Positions 11,827-23,200 of a DNA stretch of 64,000 bases are shown here, piece by piece. The DNA lies in the NCBI GenBank assembly GCA_018340375.1, contig JAFFJZ010000003.1, positions 49,383,006 to 49,447,005 on the forward strand, written 5' to 3'. This DNA comes from Gonatopus flavifemur. Its lineage: Eukaryota; Arthropoda; Insecta; Hymenoptera; Dryinidae. Position numbers and translations under genes: made by a program. Below the pieces are notes generated by a model that saw only the letters and a list, made by a program, of their open reading frames with translations, had not been told where the DNA came from and searched no databases. The stretch's first letter is position 1, and every line of letters begins with the position of its first letter.

Positions 11827-12775
11827 TAGTGTTGCCGCGATCCGAGCTAATCCGAGTTTTGAGCATGAGCTCGGCTTGGCTCTTGTTTTTGAGAAATAGG
11901 CTCGGCTCGCAGATCGGATCGATAGATCCACTGCTCGGATCGAAGCTCGGATTGGCTCGAAGATCGTCGAGCTAGATCGAAGATCTCACGATCCTACTTC
12001 GTTCAAAACAAATGCGAATAAAAAATTCTTGCATCCAGGGGCTCCTTGGAATAGAGCATACGGTACAGGCCATAAGTTTGAATTAACTTAAAGACATTTA
12101 ACATTTTTACATCTTCGCTGTTCGAAATTGATTTAATTCATATAAACTACGTGAATAATAATCAAAAAATGTCTAAACAATATAAAACACAATGAACTTG
12201 TGTAAATGAAGTAAGCTGATTTCCTGAAACAAACACATCAACTGAAAAAATTGTTTTTCCTTTGGGTGTATTCAAACTTTTGGTCTGTACTGTATTTCTA
12301 AAGCTCTTGAAGTTTAAGTATAAAACAACGTTTTCTCAAAATTTTTATGACTCGGCGAATCAAATTTCACAAATGTTAGTTGTAAAAACTCCATGAATGC
12401 ATCTTCCAATGAATAAATAGATAAATATATCATTACATTTATCTTCAGAGGATTGGCGATGAAGAAAAATCCACTTTATAAACATATTTTCTTAATATCG
12501 TCTCTGCTACTAATTAAACATTCAACACAATATTGTTTCATGATCCAAGATCCAATGAGATTTTGCGAGATTCAGAGAGATTTGGCGAGATGCAATGGTT
12601 TTTCTTAACCAGGGTCCTTCGTCTGATACGAAATTTTCTCAGTAACGATCTAGCTCGTCGATCTCATAGTTCTGGCTTAGCTCGAAACTCGGATCGACTG
12701 AAATTTTTTCAGCTCTGCTCGAAGATCGGATCGTTTGAAATTATTGAGATCGGCTCGAAGATCGCGGCAACACTA
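11827..12775. mobile_element. hAT MITE with perfect 8-bp target duplication
   Basis: The ends are TAGTGTTGCCGCGATC and its inverse GATCGCGGCAACACTA. The flanking 8-mer CTTGGGTA is identical at 11819-11826 and 12776-12783. The arms are rich in GATCCGAGC/GCTCGGATC words in both orientations. An AT-rich centre (about 12040-12520) and a fragment of the CCCTGGTTAAGA MITE family (about 12541-12617) lie inside. Ends plus 8-bp duplication identify hAT; there is no transposase. Confidence 0.9.
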
Positions 12776-13414
12776 CTTGGGTAGATGGATCTTCTTTGGG
12801 TATATCAACTCGCGTTCATTCTTCAAACTTGAATATCTTGAAAACTGAGCCACACTAGGATAATAGCCAAAGCGCAGCTGCCTAAGATACACGTATAGCT
12901 TGATGCCATCAATAATTTCAATAGTCTCGGATTTTTCCTACGTAATTGAACTTTCTGTATAAACTTACTCAAGTTTACTAATATAAAGTTAGTTTTTCTG
13001 CTTAATATATTTTTTACTAATCGAAATTGTAAAGCTTACTATAAACATTCGTTAATTAACCTATCAATAGATGGTAGATATTATGCCAAATCTTATACTT
13101 TGGAAAGCAGTCATGTTGACTAAGCGAATTTTTGTGTGCTAATCAAAAATAAGTAATCTGAACTGTAAATAGGAATATGCTTTTGGAGTTGATTTTACTA
13201 TTCAAGGATAGTAGAAAGTTTTACTAAGAAATAAGTTCCAACTACCTTTATTTTCTTCACAAATTTTTGTAGTATCTCCAACGATTTTGAATTAGTTACT
13301 TATTATCATGCAAATATACTAAAGCATCAGTGACTGTACCTAATATCCGTTCCACTGATCAAAATAGTACAATTTACAGTGGACTTTTCTCTCAGTGTAG
13401 ACGCTTAATTTCTA

Positions 13415-14024
13415 CATATCTACGACAACCCTTATCCTGTATAATTTGCTTCATATAACTTAATCTAGGTCTACCTTTTCGAGTTTTAGCATTCATTCTT
13501 CCTTCCAACATTGTTTTCAATAAGCTATCATGCCTCAATGTGTGTCATATCAGATTACTTCTTCTTCTCACGACCTATCTCAGAAGACTTCTTTTTTCAT
13601 TTATCTTCTCAAGTACCTTTTCATTTTTCATTTTCTCTATCCACTGTATTCTAAACATCCGTCTATAACACAACATTTCAAAAATTTCAAGTCTCCGTTG
13701 GTCCGTTTTTCCAATTGTCCAAGTTTCGCAACCATATAATGCTGTGCTGCAAACGTAACTCTTCAAGAATTCCTTCCTTACTGCTAAGCTAATATTTTTT
13801 CGAACATAGTAACTGTTTTTTTTTTGTGGAAAGCCTTTTTCCTCCTTTCTATTATGAAGCATAACTTTCGCTCTATTTAATTTTTTCGATTCCGGTTTAT
13901 TGCATTTTAAAACTAAGGGTCCATACTTATTTTTAAAGCAAGAAATAAAGAATCGAGTTTTTTTGGTTCTACATGTATTTTGCCCCTCAACGCATGAGTC
14001 AATGCTTTCGACGCACGAGCCCAT
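13415..14024 (-). pseudogene. Non-LTR retrotransposon reverse transcriptase, 3' end
   Basis: The - strand frame contains FLKSYVCSTALYGCETWTIG, then RRLEIFEMLCYRRMFRIQW and KVLEKINEKRSLL. This is the highly recognisable C-terminal region after the RT domain of insect LINE-type ORF2 proteins. After a stop in the frame, the expected continuation (HTLRHDSLLKTMLEGRMNAK, then KGRPRLSYMKQIIQD) is still readable down to about 13415. The endonuclease and RT catalytic domains are missing, as is usual for 5'-truncated LINE copies, and the frame is broken, so it is dead. The upstream residues of the frame are not family-like and are probably flanking DNA. Confidence 0.8.
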
Positions 14025-14054
14025 GCTTTTTGAGTATGAGTCCCATGCTTTCTA

Positions 14055-14275
14055 CACCGAGAGAAAAAGCATACTGCATAAGTATGACGCACTAAAGTTT
14101 CTCATGCATTTGTCATAACGTGCTTCCAATGCCCGGTACCCATGCTTAGAAAGCATGCGACACATACCCCCAAAAAGCATGGTCTCGTGCGTTAACTGCA
14201 TGAGTCCCGAGCGTTAACAAATGCGTTAGAAGCATTGAAGTGTGTCATGCTTCTAAAGCATGCTTTTCCTCTCCA
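14055..14275. mobile_element. MITE, CACCGAGAGAAAAAGCAT end
   Basis: The left end CACCGAGAGAAAAAGCAT follows TA. The right portion ends AAGCATGCTTTTCCTCTC, which pairs with it. The interior repeats GCATGAGTC and ACGCACTA-like words in both orientations. A lone left end of the same type is at about 5400. The right boundary is approximate. Confidence 0.55.
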
Positions 14276-14279
14276 GGTT

Positions 14280-14480
14280 CCCCCAAAATTTGAAGAGTCA
14301 TTTTCCCTGACTTTTCCTGACTTTCACTGACCATGTTCAAAATTTTCCCTGAATCTCAAATAAATATACCCAGATAGCACACAAGTTGCTTCAAATTGTA
14401 CCAAACCAATCAATTTGTTTCTATAACTGGAAATAGCAAATCCGAAATACTTGGAGCAAGTTGGGGTAACTTAGGACGCC
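14280..14480. repeat. Dispersed repeat shared with 52130 and 60120
   Basis: AAAATTTGAAGAGTCATTTT followed by CTGACTTTCACTGACC recurs at about 52145. The later block ACCAAACCAATCAATTTGTT with CTATAACTGGAAATAGC recurs at about 60141. These are copies of a non-coding repeat of unknown class. Confidence 0.6.
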
Positions 14481-14609
14481 ACTAAGCAAACTCAGCCTAT
14501 AAATGAAATTGTGGAATTGTCATGATTTATGATGGAATATTGTTACAATTTACCAGTATATCGCATCGTCACCAAATTTCTTTGAATATGAGTGATATGT
14601 ACATACATT

Positions 14610-15021
14610 CTGTCAAAAAAGTACCGGGAATTCTTGAATAAAACACAAAATATTTTTTATTCTTCCAAATCTATTGTATCGCCTTCAAAGTAGTCCCCTC
14701 CCGAAATGATACATTTATGCCAACGAACAATCCAATCATCAAAACATTTTTTATACGCTTTTTCCGGAATCGATTTCAGTTCTCGCCGCGAATTCTCTTT
14801 AATATCTTCTATCGATTCAAAACGGGTGCCTCGAAGTGGTAATTCGAGATTTGGAAACAGAAAAAAGTCGGCTGGAGCCAGATCAGGTGAATGCGGTGGC
14901 TGTTCGATGATATTTGTTGAGTTTTTGGCCAAAAATTGGTTCACAATGAAAGCCTTGTGAGATGGTGCATTATCGTGATGCAAAATCCATGGATTTTCTT
15001 TCCACAAATCTGGCCTTTTTC
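14610..15021 (-). pseudogene. Mariner transposase, C-terminal half
   Basis: The - strand frame reads KENPWILHHDNAPSHKAF and, 34 residues after the HHD aspartate, PHSPDLAPADFFLFPNLE. These are the second and third aspartates of the mariner D,D34D triad. It ends near DYFEGDTIDLEE, and the terminal sequence TCAAAAAAGTACCGGGAATT lies just beyond, as in an irritans-type mariner end. The N-terminal and middle parts are not upstream on this strand; the middle part lies in opposite orientation immediately to the right. Confidence 0.85.
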
Positions 15022-15445
15022 GACCAATTCTTACGAATCAGTTCGTACTATTTTACATGATTGTTTGGACATGAAACGCGTTGCCGCTCGATTAGTTCTG
15101 AAAGACTTGAATTTTCTCCAAAAATTGAATCGCGTACAGGTCGCTGAAGACATGCTAGAACGAGTCAATTTCGACTCCACATTCATAACACGCATTATAA
15201 CAGGTGATAAGACATGGGTTTACGAATATGACATGCAAACCAGTCAACAAGCTTCGGAGTGGCGACTTCCAGCTGAGCCGAAACCGAAAAAGCCACGCCA
15301 AAGCCGATCAAAAGTGAAGGTAATGTTGACTGTGTTTTTTGATTATCGCGGCGTTGTACATTCGGAATTCTTGCCAGAAGGTCAGACGGTGAATAAAGAA
15401 TATCATCTAAGCGTTATGCGGCGTTTGAGAGAGCAAAACTGTTGT
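15022..15445 (+). pseudogene. Mariner transposase, middle segment (inverted)
   Basis: The + strand frame carries SVRTILHDCLDMKRVAARLV and FITRIITGDKTWVYEYDMQT, with the first catalytic aspartate in T-G-D-K-T-W. It continues to HSEFLPEGQTVNKEYHLSVM and RRLREQ, which should join directly to the segment on the opposite strand. The breakpoint at about 15021 and the end near 15445 imply that this piece was flipped within the element. The DNA-binding N-terminus is missing and the copy is inactive. Confidence 0.85.
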
Positions 15446-15786
15446 CCCTTCCTTAGAACAGCAAATTTTATTGTTCCCCTGCGTTATCAACTCGTTTCAA
15501 TAAACAATCCAAACTTCAACACTATTCCCATAAAAATATCCCAACTTTATATTCGAAGCATCAGAAATAGTATATAAGAATTTAGCATAAAAAATACAGG
15601 ATGCATTCAGAAAGCATTTAGTATGCGAAATTGAGTATATGTTCTCAATGAATTTTTCTTCAATTCGAGAACAACTTATACTAAATATCTGAGTGATTTT
15701 CTCTTAGAGCTTACGTAGTATTCAATTACGTTTAAACATGAATATCATTTCAATTGATCTTAATGAGCTCCATTTCATTTCTACAG

Positions 15787-15943
15787 AGGGAATTTGAAAG
15801 AAGCGATAGATTTATTCGACAAAGCCTTGGCATTGGGACGAACATCTATGGAACTTACACATATTTTCAGTCTGCGAGACGCCGCAAAAGCCCAACTCAC
15901 GATAAAAGACAGATTAGGTTCGGATCCATTGATGAATTTATAA
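15787..15943 (+). CDS. Tom70: TOM70 mitochondrial import receptor, last coding exon
   Basis: TOM70 is an outer mitochondrial membrane receptor that takes chaperone-bound preproteins and passes them to the TOM pore. This exon follows a good acceptor (ATTTCTACAG) and reads, in phase 2, GNLKEAIDLFDKALALGRTS, MELTHIFSLRDAAKAQLTIK and DRLGSDPLMNL, then stop. The pattern K-E-A-I-D-x-F-x-K-A followed by M-E-L-x-H-x-x-S-L-x-D-A-A-x-A-Q is the final TPR and C-terminus of TOM70, as in the vertebrate protein. Fifty-two codons plus a split codon are present. No upstream exon was recognised in 1-15786, which is transposon-filled, so the remaining exons are probably outside the window. AATAAA occurs right after the stop (15944-15949). 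The gene converges with DPAGT1, whose stop lies about 1.2 kb away. Confidence 0.8.
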
Positions 15944-17167
15944 AATAAATCATTTATAACAATATAGATTTATTGGAAGGTAAAAGAAAAGGAAGCATTG
16001 TGAAGTGAACTTATTTATTAAAACCAGAAATAAGCAAGGAATTTTGATTTTATATTTATCAAAATTATAAATTTTGCTAAAGATTTAAAAACATTCTTAT
16101 AAAAAGTATTTAGAAATCAATGTTTTTCTATCTTTTCATTTATTTAATTTTTAAGGATAATGAGTTATATACAATTTTTTTGTGATTGTTATACAACTAT
16201 GTGTTTAGCAAATTTTATTTCGGTAATACAGAAAATAATGAGTGATATATAATGTTTCTTTCCATCACCACGCTCTACGTACGTACGTTTTTTTGTGATG
16301 TTATATTTTCGCAAATCAATTGCGCATAGATTCGACTATTGAAAAAGCATTTTGATCGTAGTTTTTGAAAAACATTCGAGATTTATGAGACTTTATTTAT
16401 GCTATAGTTAGAATTACCACGATAATTATATTTAGATTATTGAAGATAATTTCTTGTAGAGTTTAAAATTCTGTTTGTCATTCGAAGCTCACAGATCTTG
16501 ATGTCACGGATTCGACAAGAAAATTATCCATAATTGAGTCTTTACAGTGAGATTATTCGATTTCATGATTTTTGTTGACAATTTCAATCATTTGGAAGTG
16601 AAGTAATTATCTATATTTTAAAAATCTGTTAAACGACCTTGTCAATTTCAAATGTTATTATTATTCTACTACTGTTACTATAAAAAGATACTGTTGGAAA
16701 ATATTTCCTAATGAATGATCTTTTGTATCATTTTTGTAAATAAGGTTACATAAAATGTTTTTAACAAAAAGATCAAACTATCATTCAACTACCTTCATTT
16801 ATGTTCTGTATCATTTTGTGTACGTAAAATCTGTAATTTAGAACTATTATCGTGTTTTTATTTATGAATTTTTCATACATATATGCACAGTGTAAAGTAT
16901 TTACATCAAAAAGTTTTTAAAATTAGATTTATAATAAAATTATACAATAATTCTGATACACCATGTATATATCACTAGACTCTCAGAATTCTAAAATATT
17001 CGTCACATCGAACATATTTGAACTCAAACTGGGATAATATACATATATCACAAATTAATGAATGTTCCGACAATGTTTTGGATTTTTTTGTCAGAACAAC
17101 TGCTGATGATGTATCTTTACATTATTATTTTACAGTGACGATAGGAAGCGTAAAATTTGATAGATCT
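15944..17167. other. Tail-to-tail intergenic region (3' UTRs of Tom70 and DPAGT1)
   Basis: AT-rich sequence with no coding frame and no inverted-repeat element recognised. It contains AATAAA words for the + strand and TTTATT at 16857-16862, a candidate DPAGT1 polyadenylation signal on the - strand. It is the longest transposon-poor stretch in the left half of the window. Confidence 0.5.
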
Positions 17168-17233
17168 TCAAACATCATAAAACACCGAAGCAAGAGGATA
17201 TCTTATGACGAACGCCAATACACTAAATCCAAT
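17168..17233 (-). CDS. DPAGT1: DPAGT1 exon 7 (terminal)
   Basis: Twenty-one codons and stop: [20 protein letters not shown] then V. The C-terminal R-Y-x-L-x-x-x-F-Y-D-V matches the human end. The acceptor is ATTTTCTAG. Confidence 0.9.
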   Translation of the reverse strand: MGFSVLAFVIRYPLASVFYDV

Positions 17234-20200
17234 CTAGAAAATTTCGAATATGTTTTTGAATTCGCTCTCAAAGATGTATTAGGAAATGTTTACCTGAATC
17301 AATAACATTATAGTTGTAAGAGTGGATTCTCTTATCGGCCCGGTAAACATGATTACAAAATTAATCAAAGTCAAATTATTACAAGTCACAACTCCTTCAT
17401 CTTCTCGCCATTGGACAACTCCTAATATTCTGAATATTTGTATCAACAGTTTACCTAAAATTCATATAATAACAAAACATGTATCTTTGGAAATTATCTC
17501 AATTCACAAAATAATCTGTTGTACATACCAAGGATATTCAAATCAGTCATTTTAAAAACCGTAAAACTTAACTCTACTTTGTCAGTATCCTTGTTATACC
17601 TGTAAAGAAGAAAGTTGCAGCATTAGAAAAATCAAACTAAACATACAATCTTTTGTGGGAATTCGAAAAAAAGAAAGCTTACTTAGGAAGTCTGTGCCGC
17701 GGACAGGGTACCAAACGAAATAGTTGTGGAATGCTGTATAAGAAATTAATAATTTGCGGTATAAAAAACAACAGAATTGTTTTACTGAAATGACCGATGA
17801 TACCCACAACCGCAAATGTCATTCCTGATAAGTAGCAGAACGTATCACCTACAAACACCTGCGATGGATACCTTGAAATCAAAGAAAACTCTTGTGTATC
17901 GGCATGAATAACTTTGTAGATTATAAGTACTAATGGGAATTTTTGGAAAAGATCGATCCTTTTTTATATAAAAAATACATACTTCTTACAGATTTCAATG
18001 ACAATTCGACACTTTTTATATAAAAAAAGGAACGATCTTTTTCAAGGATTCCTATAACTGATTATAACCACATATTTGTAGATATACATTATATATTCTA
18101 TTTCATGAGCTTACATTATCTAGGATATTTGACACGTAAAACAGAATACAGATGTGCGAATCTCGACGTATCGAATATTTTGTATAAAAAAAAGTCTTCA
18201 ATTTCCATCGAATTCTATACAATTTTTATCGAAACCTGATAAGTAATTCATACAAAACGTTCGATTCGTCGAACTTTGCATATCCCCAAAACAAAATTTG
18301 ATGTTTACAAAATTCCAACAACTCTGATAGCAATTTGAAGCCCCCCCCCCCCCCCGGCTCGTGTGCAATTTGCGTGCAAAAGCTTATCCATGTACGTCGC
18401 TTTTTGAGCGTACTAGCAAATTGCGCGCAACACCTTATCCATATACGGGGCATTCCACGTCAAGTGTACCCGCCTAAAAACCTTCCTCGCTGGAATTTTT
18501 ATGAAACTTGGTCGAGTTGTACTATTGGAGTACATAATTTGTGCAGAAGGGGGGAAGGAAATATCGACAGGTTGCCGAGATACAGGGGCTCAAAGTTTTG
18601 GACACGTTTGTCTTCGTTGAATTATAACTCAGTTATTATTATTATTTTTTTTCAAATGCATATTATGGTTTTCGTTGGTTTTTTTCGTTCTTTCCAATAG
18701 ATATGAAGACAATTCTCCAAAATAATTATTTCTGCAAACAAAAGTGATTTTTATTTTTCTTTTCGATTTGTTTTAAAGATCGACATTTTTGAAAATTTTC
18801 TAATTACACTCAATCGCAAGCTTATTCTATTCCCTTCAAAATCATTGGTCACGCATGATGGAGTCTCATGAACTCATCAGTGAATTTAATCGCCGGCACG
18901 ATCCAGCTTCCAAGCGCGTTGAACATACTGGTCAGCCGTCACCCGGTACGGCGTTGTTGATAAAAATTTTTTTCTATAGACTACCGCAAAATGATTGATA
19001 AAATACATAGAACATGCTTTATTTACTGTAGAAATTATTTATTATCATTATTAATATTCTCATTTTCTCATTCCTAATGAACAAATTTTGTATTTTGTTT
19101 TTAGAAGTATATACAATTTTCTCACAATAACGTTATAAATAGTGTTACAAGTTGGTGGATGTTGTGTATGGAATTGGAAAAGAATGTGTAAATCAAGTTC
19201 TCTTAATTTTTTTCTGAAGTTTTGGAAAAAAATTGCTTCTAGAATAGGAAGAATATCTTCTAACTTGGAGAGTCGTTTGTGAAACTGGGACGAACGCATG
19301 ATATTTTATTGTCCCCGGAATCGTTTTCGCACAGTCAAATCGACACTTCAGCTCACCTCGTATCTTTCCATGGCTCTCTTTAGAACTAGAAAATATTTTT
19401 GTTCCTAAAAAGTTATCTTTCGCCCAAGCATAAAATGCATCGCAGGTTCAAATTTGATCCCTTGAGGATGCCTGTAAACTTGCACGCATTGCTAATCTTT
19501 TCATGTTCCCGCCGATACCATCACATGACCCTTTACCATGTGCAGTCTCATGGAAGTGCCACTCAGCTTCAATACCAAAATCCTCCTCATGATGGAGTAG
19601 ATTTTGGAAATTGTACTTGTTTCTTAAATGCTGTGCTGCTCCATCGGAGAAATGAAATATCCTCTTAACATTGGACTTTTCTTGCAAGTACGTAATCAAT
19701 ATTTTTTGGAAAGCATACCCCGCGACTGTGTCATGTTTTAGATCATCGGATAAAATTGCCATACTTTCATGTGCAATACAGTGATGCCAGGAAAAACGGT
19801 GCGGACCGAAAAATCAGCCCCTCCATTGTTCACACAATAACACGTTCGTATACGTGTGACTCACATGTATACGAAAGTTTCATCGTGTGCGCGGTAGAGG
19901 GGCTGATTTTTCGGTCCACACCGTCTTTCCTGGCATCACTGGTGCAATATCATTCCCCTTTTTATAATAAAACACGACTGTTAATATTGTGATCTGATCG
20001 TTATTCCAATGGAAAGATTGCGCAGCATTTTGCGCAATAGAAGAATGATTCTCAGCGAAATCACATGTTACGAGAAATTCCCCTTCGTTCAGACTTTGTT
20101 AAATATGTACTTTTCCTGAAGACTTTTGGAAATTGTTCTTAATGATCTAGAAAATGCAGGATGTTGGCCGTTTTCGAGGGGGTTGGAACAGCGAAACCCA

Positions 20201-23200
20201 AAACTTTTCCTCTCCATTATAAAATGGGAATGCTATGCGGTTCACTTGGATGAACATCAAATCTTGATTCAATTCAAGTGATGCGTAAAAATGCCGTACC
20301 GTAGACAAAATATTCACTTCGGGTCGTAAATTACGGATACACTTGATAATTGACAGTTTAGTTTATTTTACACGGAACAAGATAATGTTGTTGAATTCAC
20401 AGCGTTCTTCAAGTAAATAGGTCTCCAGTAAAATTGAGTTGTGTAGTACTTTTGTTTTTACAATGTAAACATTGAACATTGTGAATATAGCTTCACATTG
20501 ATGTCAAAACAAAACAATGCTCATGTCAACTTCAGTGGAGAGTCTGGTTGAGCATGAAGAATTTTGTGAATTCTGTAGCATTATTTTGTTAAGATGATTA
20601 ATAATGATAATAAATAATTTCTACAGTAAATAAAGCATGTTAAAATTTTCATTGCCGTACCGGGTGACGGCTGACCAGTATGTTCAGCGCGCTTGGAAGC
20701 TGGATCGTGCCGGCTTTACCGATTAAATTCACTGATGAGTTCATGAGATTCCATCATGTGTGACCAATGATTTTGAAGGGAAAAGAATAAGCTTTCGATT
20801 GAGCGTAATTAAAAAATTTTCAAAAATGTCGATCTTTAAAAAAAATCGAAAAGAAAAATAAAAATCACTTTTTTTTGCAGAAATAATTAATTTGGAGAAT
20901 TGTCTTCATATCTATTGGAAAGAACGGAAAAAAACGACGGAAACCATAACTTCCATTTGAAAAAAAAAATAATAATAACCGAGTTATAATTCAACGAAGA
21001 CAAACGTGTCCAAAACTTTGAGCCCCTGTATCTCGGCAACCCGTCGATATTTCCTTCCCCCTTCTGCCAGTGCTGCCAATTGACGGGTAATCACCCGAAA
21101 AGTGGGTATTCTATGCAGTACTTTCAGGTGCCGGGTAAATGTTCGGGTAATTGTGCTTTTCCGGGTTGAAGCGGGTAATCTTATATCTCAATGACATTGT
21201 CACAAGTTGATTTGTCATTCAATATAAATATCGAATAAGCGATAACTCATAAGTGAAAAAAAAATTTTTCTGAACTTCACTGCAAAACTCTGCAAAGCTC
21301 TAAAGAAACCTAAGAGAATCTGAAACTCTGAAAAATTGTGAAAATTTTTTCAAAGTTTGAAAAACTAGAAATCTCTGAAAGATTTTGAAAAACTCTCACT
21401 TATCGGGCACATTTTTCCACTGAAAATTTTTCCGAATATCTCTGGAAAACTCTGAATTTTTCTGAACATCATTGAAACTCTCTGAGAAACTATGAACACC
21501 TCTAGAATCTCCTGAAAATTTCAGTGATTTTCGGTGGAATTTTTCCACCAGGGTTAATCAACAATATTAATATTCAGCACATATACATTGGAAATAAATT
21601 GAGCGCGCAGCGCCTCCAAATTGACTGCGGCCAGCGTGCCCAAGCTCTTGGTCGCGCTTCGCGCTCATTTTGGGCGCGCGGCGCGCTCAATTTATTTCCA
21701 GTGTACTCGGCATGCCGCGCGATTAATGTTTTGGGCGCGTCGCACGCCCAAAGTGAGCGCGAAGCACGACCAACAGCTTGGGCGCGCTGGCCGCAGTCAT
21801 TTTGGAGGCGCTGCGCGCTCAATTTATTTCCAGTGTACAATATATCGAAGAAATATACTGATTTATACTTATTCATTGAGTTAAAGTTCCATATATGTAT
21901 GAATTTTCATACAAAATCAATCAAGCAATCCATTTTTCCATTCACCATCACGTATAGCCAAAGATTAGTTGTAAAGGTCTATACGATTAATTATCGTACA
22001 CTTCATTGATTAGTCAATTCTCAAAGAATCGAAGATATGATTGGTTAACCTGAAGGGGTTATCAACGCTGTGTACGATAATTTTGTTGGTCACCCTGGTT
22101 TATATTCTGTTTATAATTAAGAAACCGAATTGGTTTGAATTCAAATGTTCAATTCGTTGCAGTATTCGTGTGTTTGCTGGGTATTCAAATATTTGTCATT
22201 CATGGTATAAGAATATTTTTATATAACTCTATTTGGAATTGATAGAGCTCATTGAAAAGACCAAGAATATATAATTTTGTTTTGTGTTCCTCTTTCTTCA
22301 TAATCACTACTCCGTGAGGCAATTACCAATTGATTTCCAGTATTTTATTTTTCTTCTCAAATGTTGTTTTTCGTGTATTTTTATCTTGTTTTTGAATGAT
22401 AAAAGAAATTAAACTTGTATATGCCAAAATATTACTTCTCTGAAACTAAATTTATAGAAAAAATGAAATTCAATTATTTCCCTTTAATGATATCATTTTA
22501 TTAGAGATGTTAAGAAAAAACTAAGATCAATGTAAAAATAATTCGCTTCCATGAACGAAGTATACGCAAGAACTTAGTGCTGTATATGTTTTTTGTTATA
22601 AATAATTTAATTTTTCCGAACGAATCTTCCTCACATATCGATATGAGTATAATCATTCCTAAAATTTCAATTTGTCGGATTTATTTATTAATCGTAAACT
22701 AACGTAGGGTTACCAGATCGCCGGCGGCCGAAATGAGGACACCTCCCCTGCCATACCTGATGACCTTTTTTTTTTTTTTAGAGACCAGTATAAATCAGAC
22801 CGTGCTTTTTATATATTATATATCTTTATTTTAAATATCTAATACAGCATAACGAGCATACAATATTTGACTTAGAAATCGAATTGAAAATTTTTATGGA
22901 AAATTCATAAAAATGAGGACACTGGCCGAAAAAAGAGGACACGACCTGCAACTGGTATAAATGAGGACATGTCCACTAAAATGAGGACGTCTGGTAACCC
23001 TAACTAACGTGAAGTTAATGCTAAACTTTTCCACTCATGTTCTATGAATCTACTTTTATGAAGGTCTCAAATTATTCTTTGTGATAAGGTAAAATGTGTG
23101 CAACAAGGGATCCAATACAGAGTTCCCGTGATATGTGAATATGAATATCTATTTTATTTTTGTTTTTATTTTACCTCTGTACTGCTCGACGAAAAGAAAC

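Larger units (their letters stand above)
11401..13397. mobile_element. TIR element, CACTGAGAGAAAA ends, TA-flanked
   Basis: The left end is CACTGAGAGAAAAAATAGTG and the right end is the inverted ACTTTTCTCTCAGTG, each bordered by TA. The interior next to both ends is rich in words such as ACTATTTTT and TTTACTA in both orientations. It hosts a tRNA-like SINE segment and the hAT MITE at 11827-12775. No transposase of its own is visible, so it is non-autonomous. Confidence 0.65.
18543..21067. mobile_element. Long-inverted-repeat transposon (arms ~470-510 bp) enclosing a transposase-like pseudogene
   Basis: The left arm 18543 to about 19055 and the right arm about 20596 to 21067 are reverse complements. 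Both include GCAGAAGGGGGAAGGAAATA-type sequence, TCAAAGTTTTGGACACGTTT, a GATCGACATTTTTGAAAATT block, CAGCTTCCAAGCGCG and AAATAATTTCTACAGTAAAT. The left arm carries about 55 extra bases near 18950-19005. The interior holds the DFAEN-family pseudogene on the - strand and a hAT MITE inserted in it. Just left of the arm, the GGGGCATTCCACGTCAAG sequence at about 18449 may be the true left end, with the right end replaced by the hAT-like end starting at 21068. Confidence 0.75.

Noticed and set aside
13575..14024. A host gene of 149 codons on the - strand
   Set aside because: The C-terminal two thirds is the conserved tail of a LINE reverse transcriptase and the family sequence continues past the stop, so it is a retrotransposon fragment.
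1..15786. Further Tom70 exons
   Set aside because: None of the expected TPR motifs was recognised in this interval on the + strand; they are probably left of the window, though a very short exon could have been missed.
17322..17555. + strand frame of 77 codons, and the + strand frame at 17018-17305
   Set aside because: They are shadows of DPAGT1 exons 5-7 and the introns between them; the - strand reading matches the family and has correct splice sites.
21524..22009. Arg/Ala-rich frames of 87-161 codons on both strands
   Set aside because: They are produced by the GC-rich palindromic MITE, whose two strands read alike; the residues match no family and the frame has no gene context.
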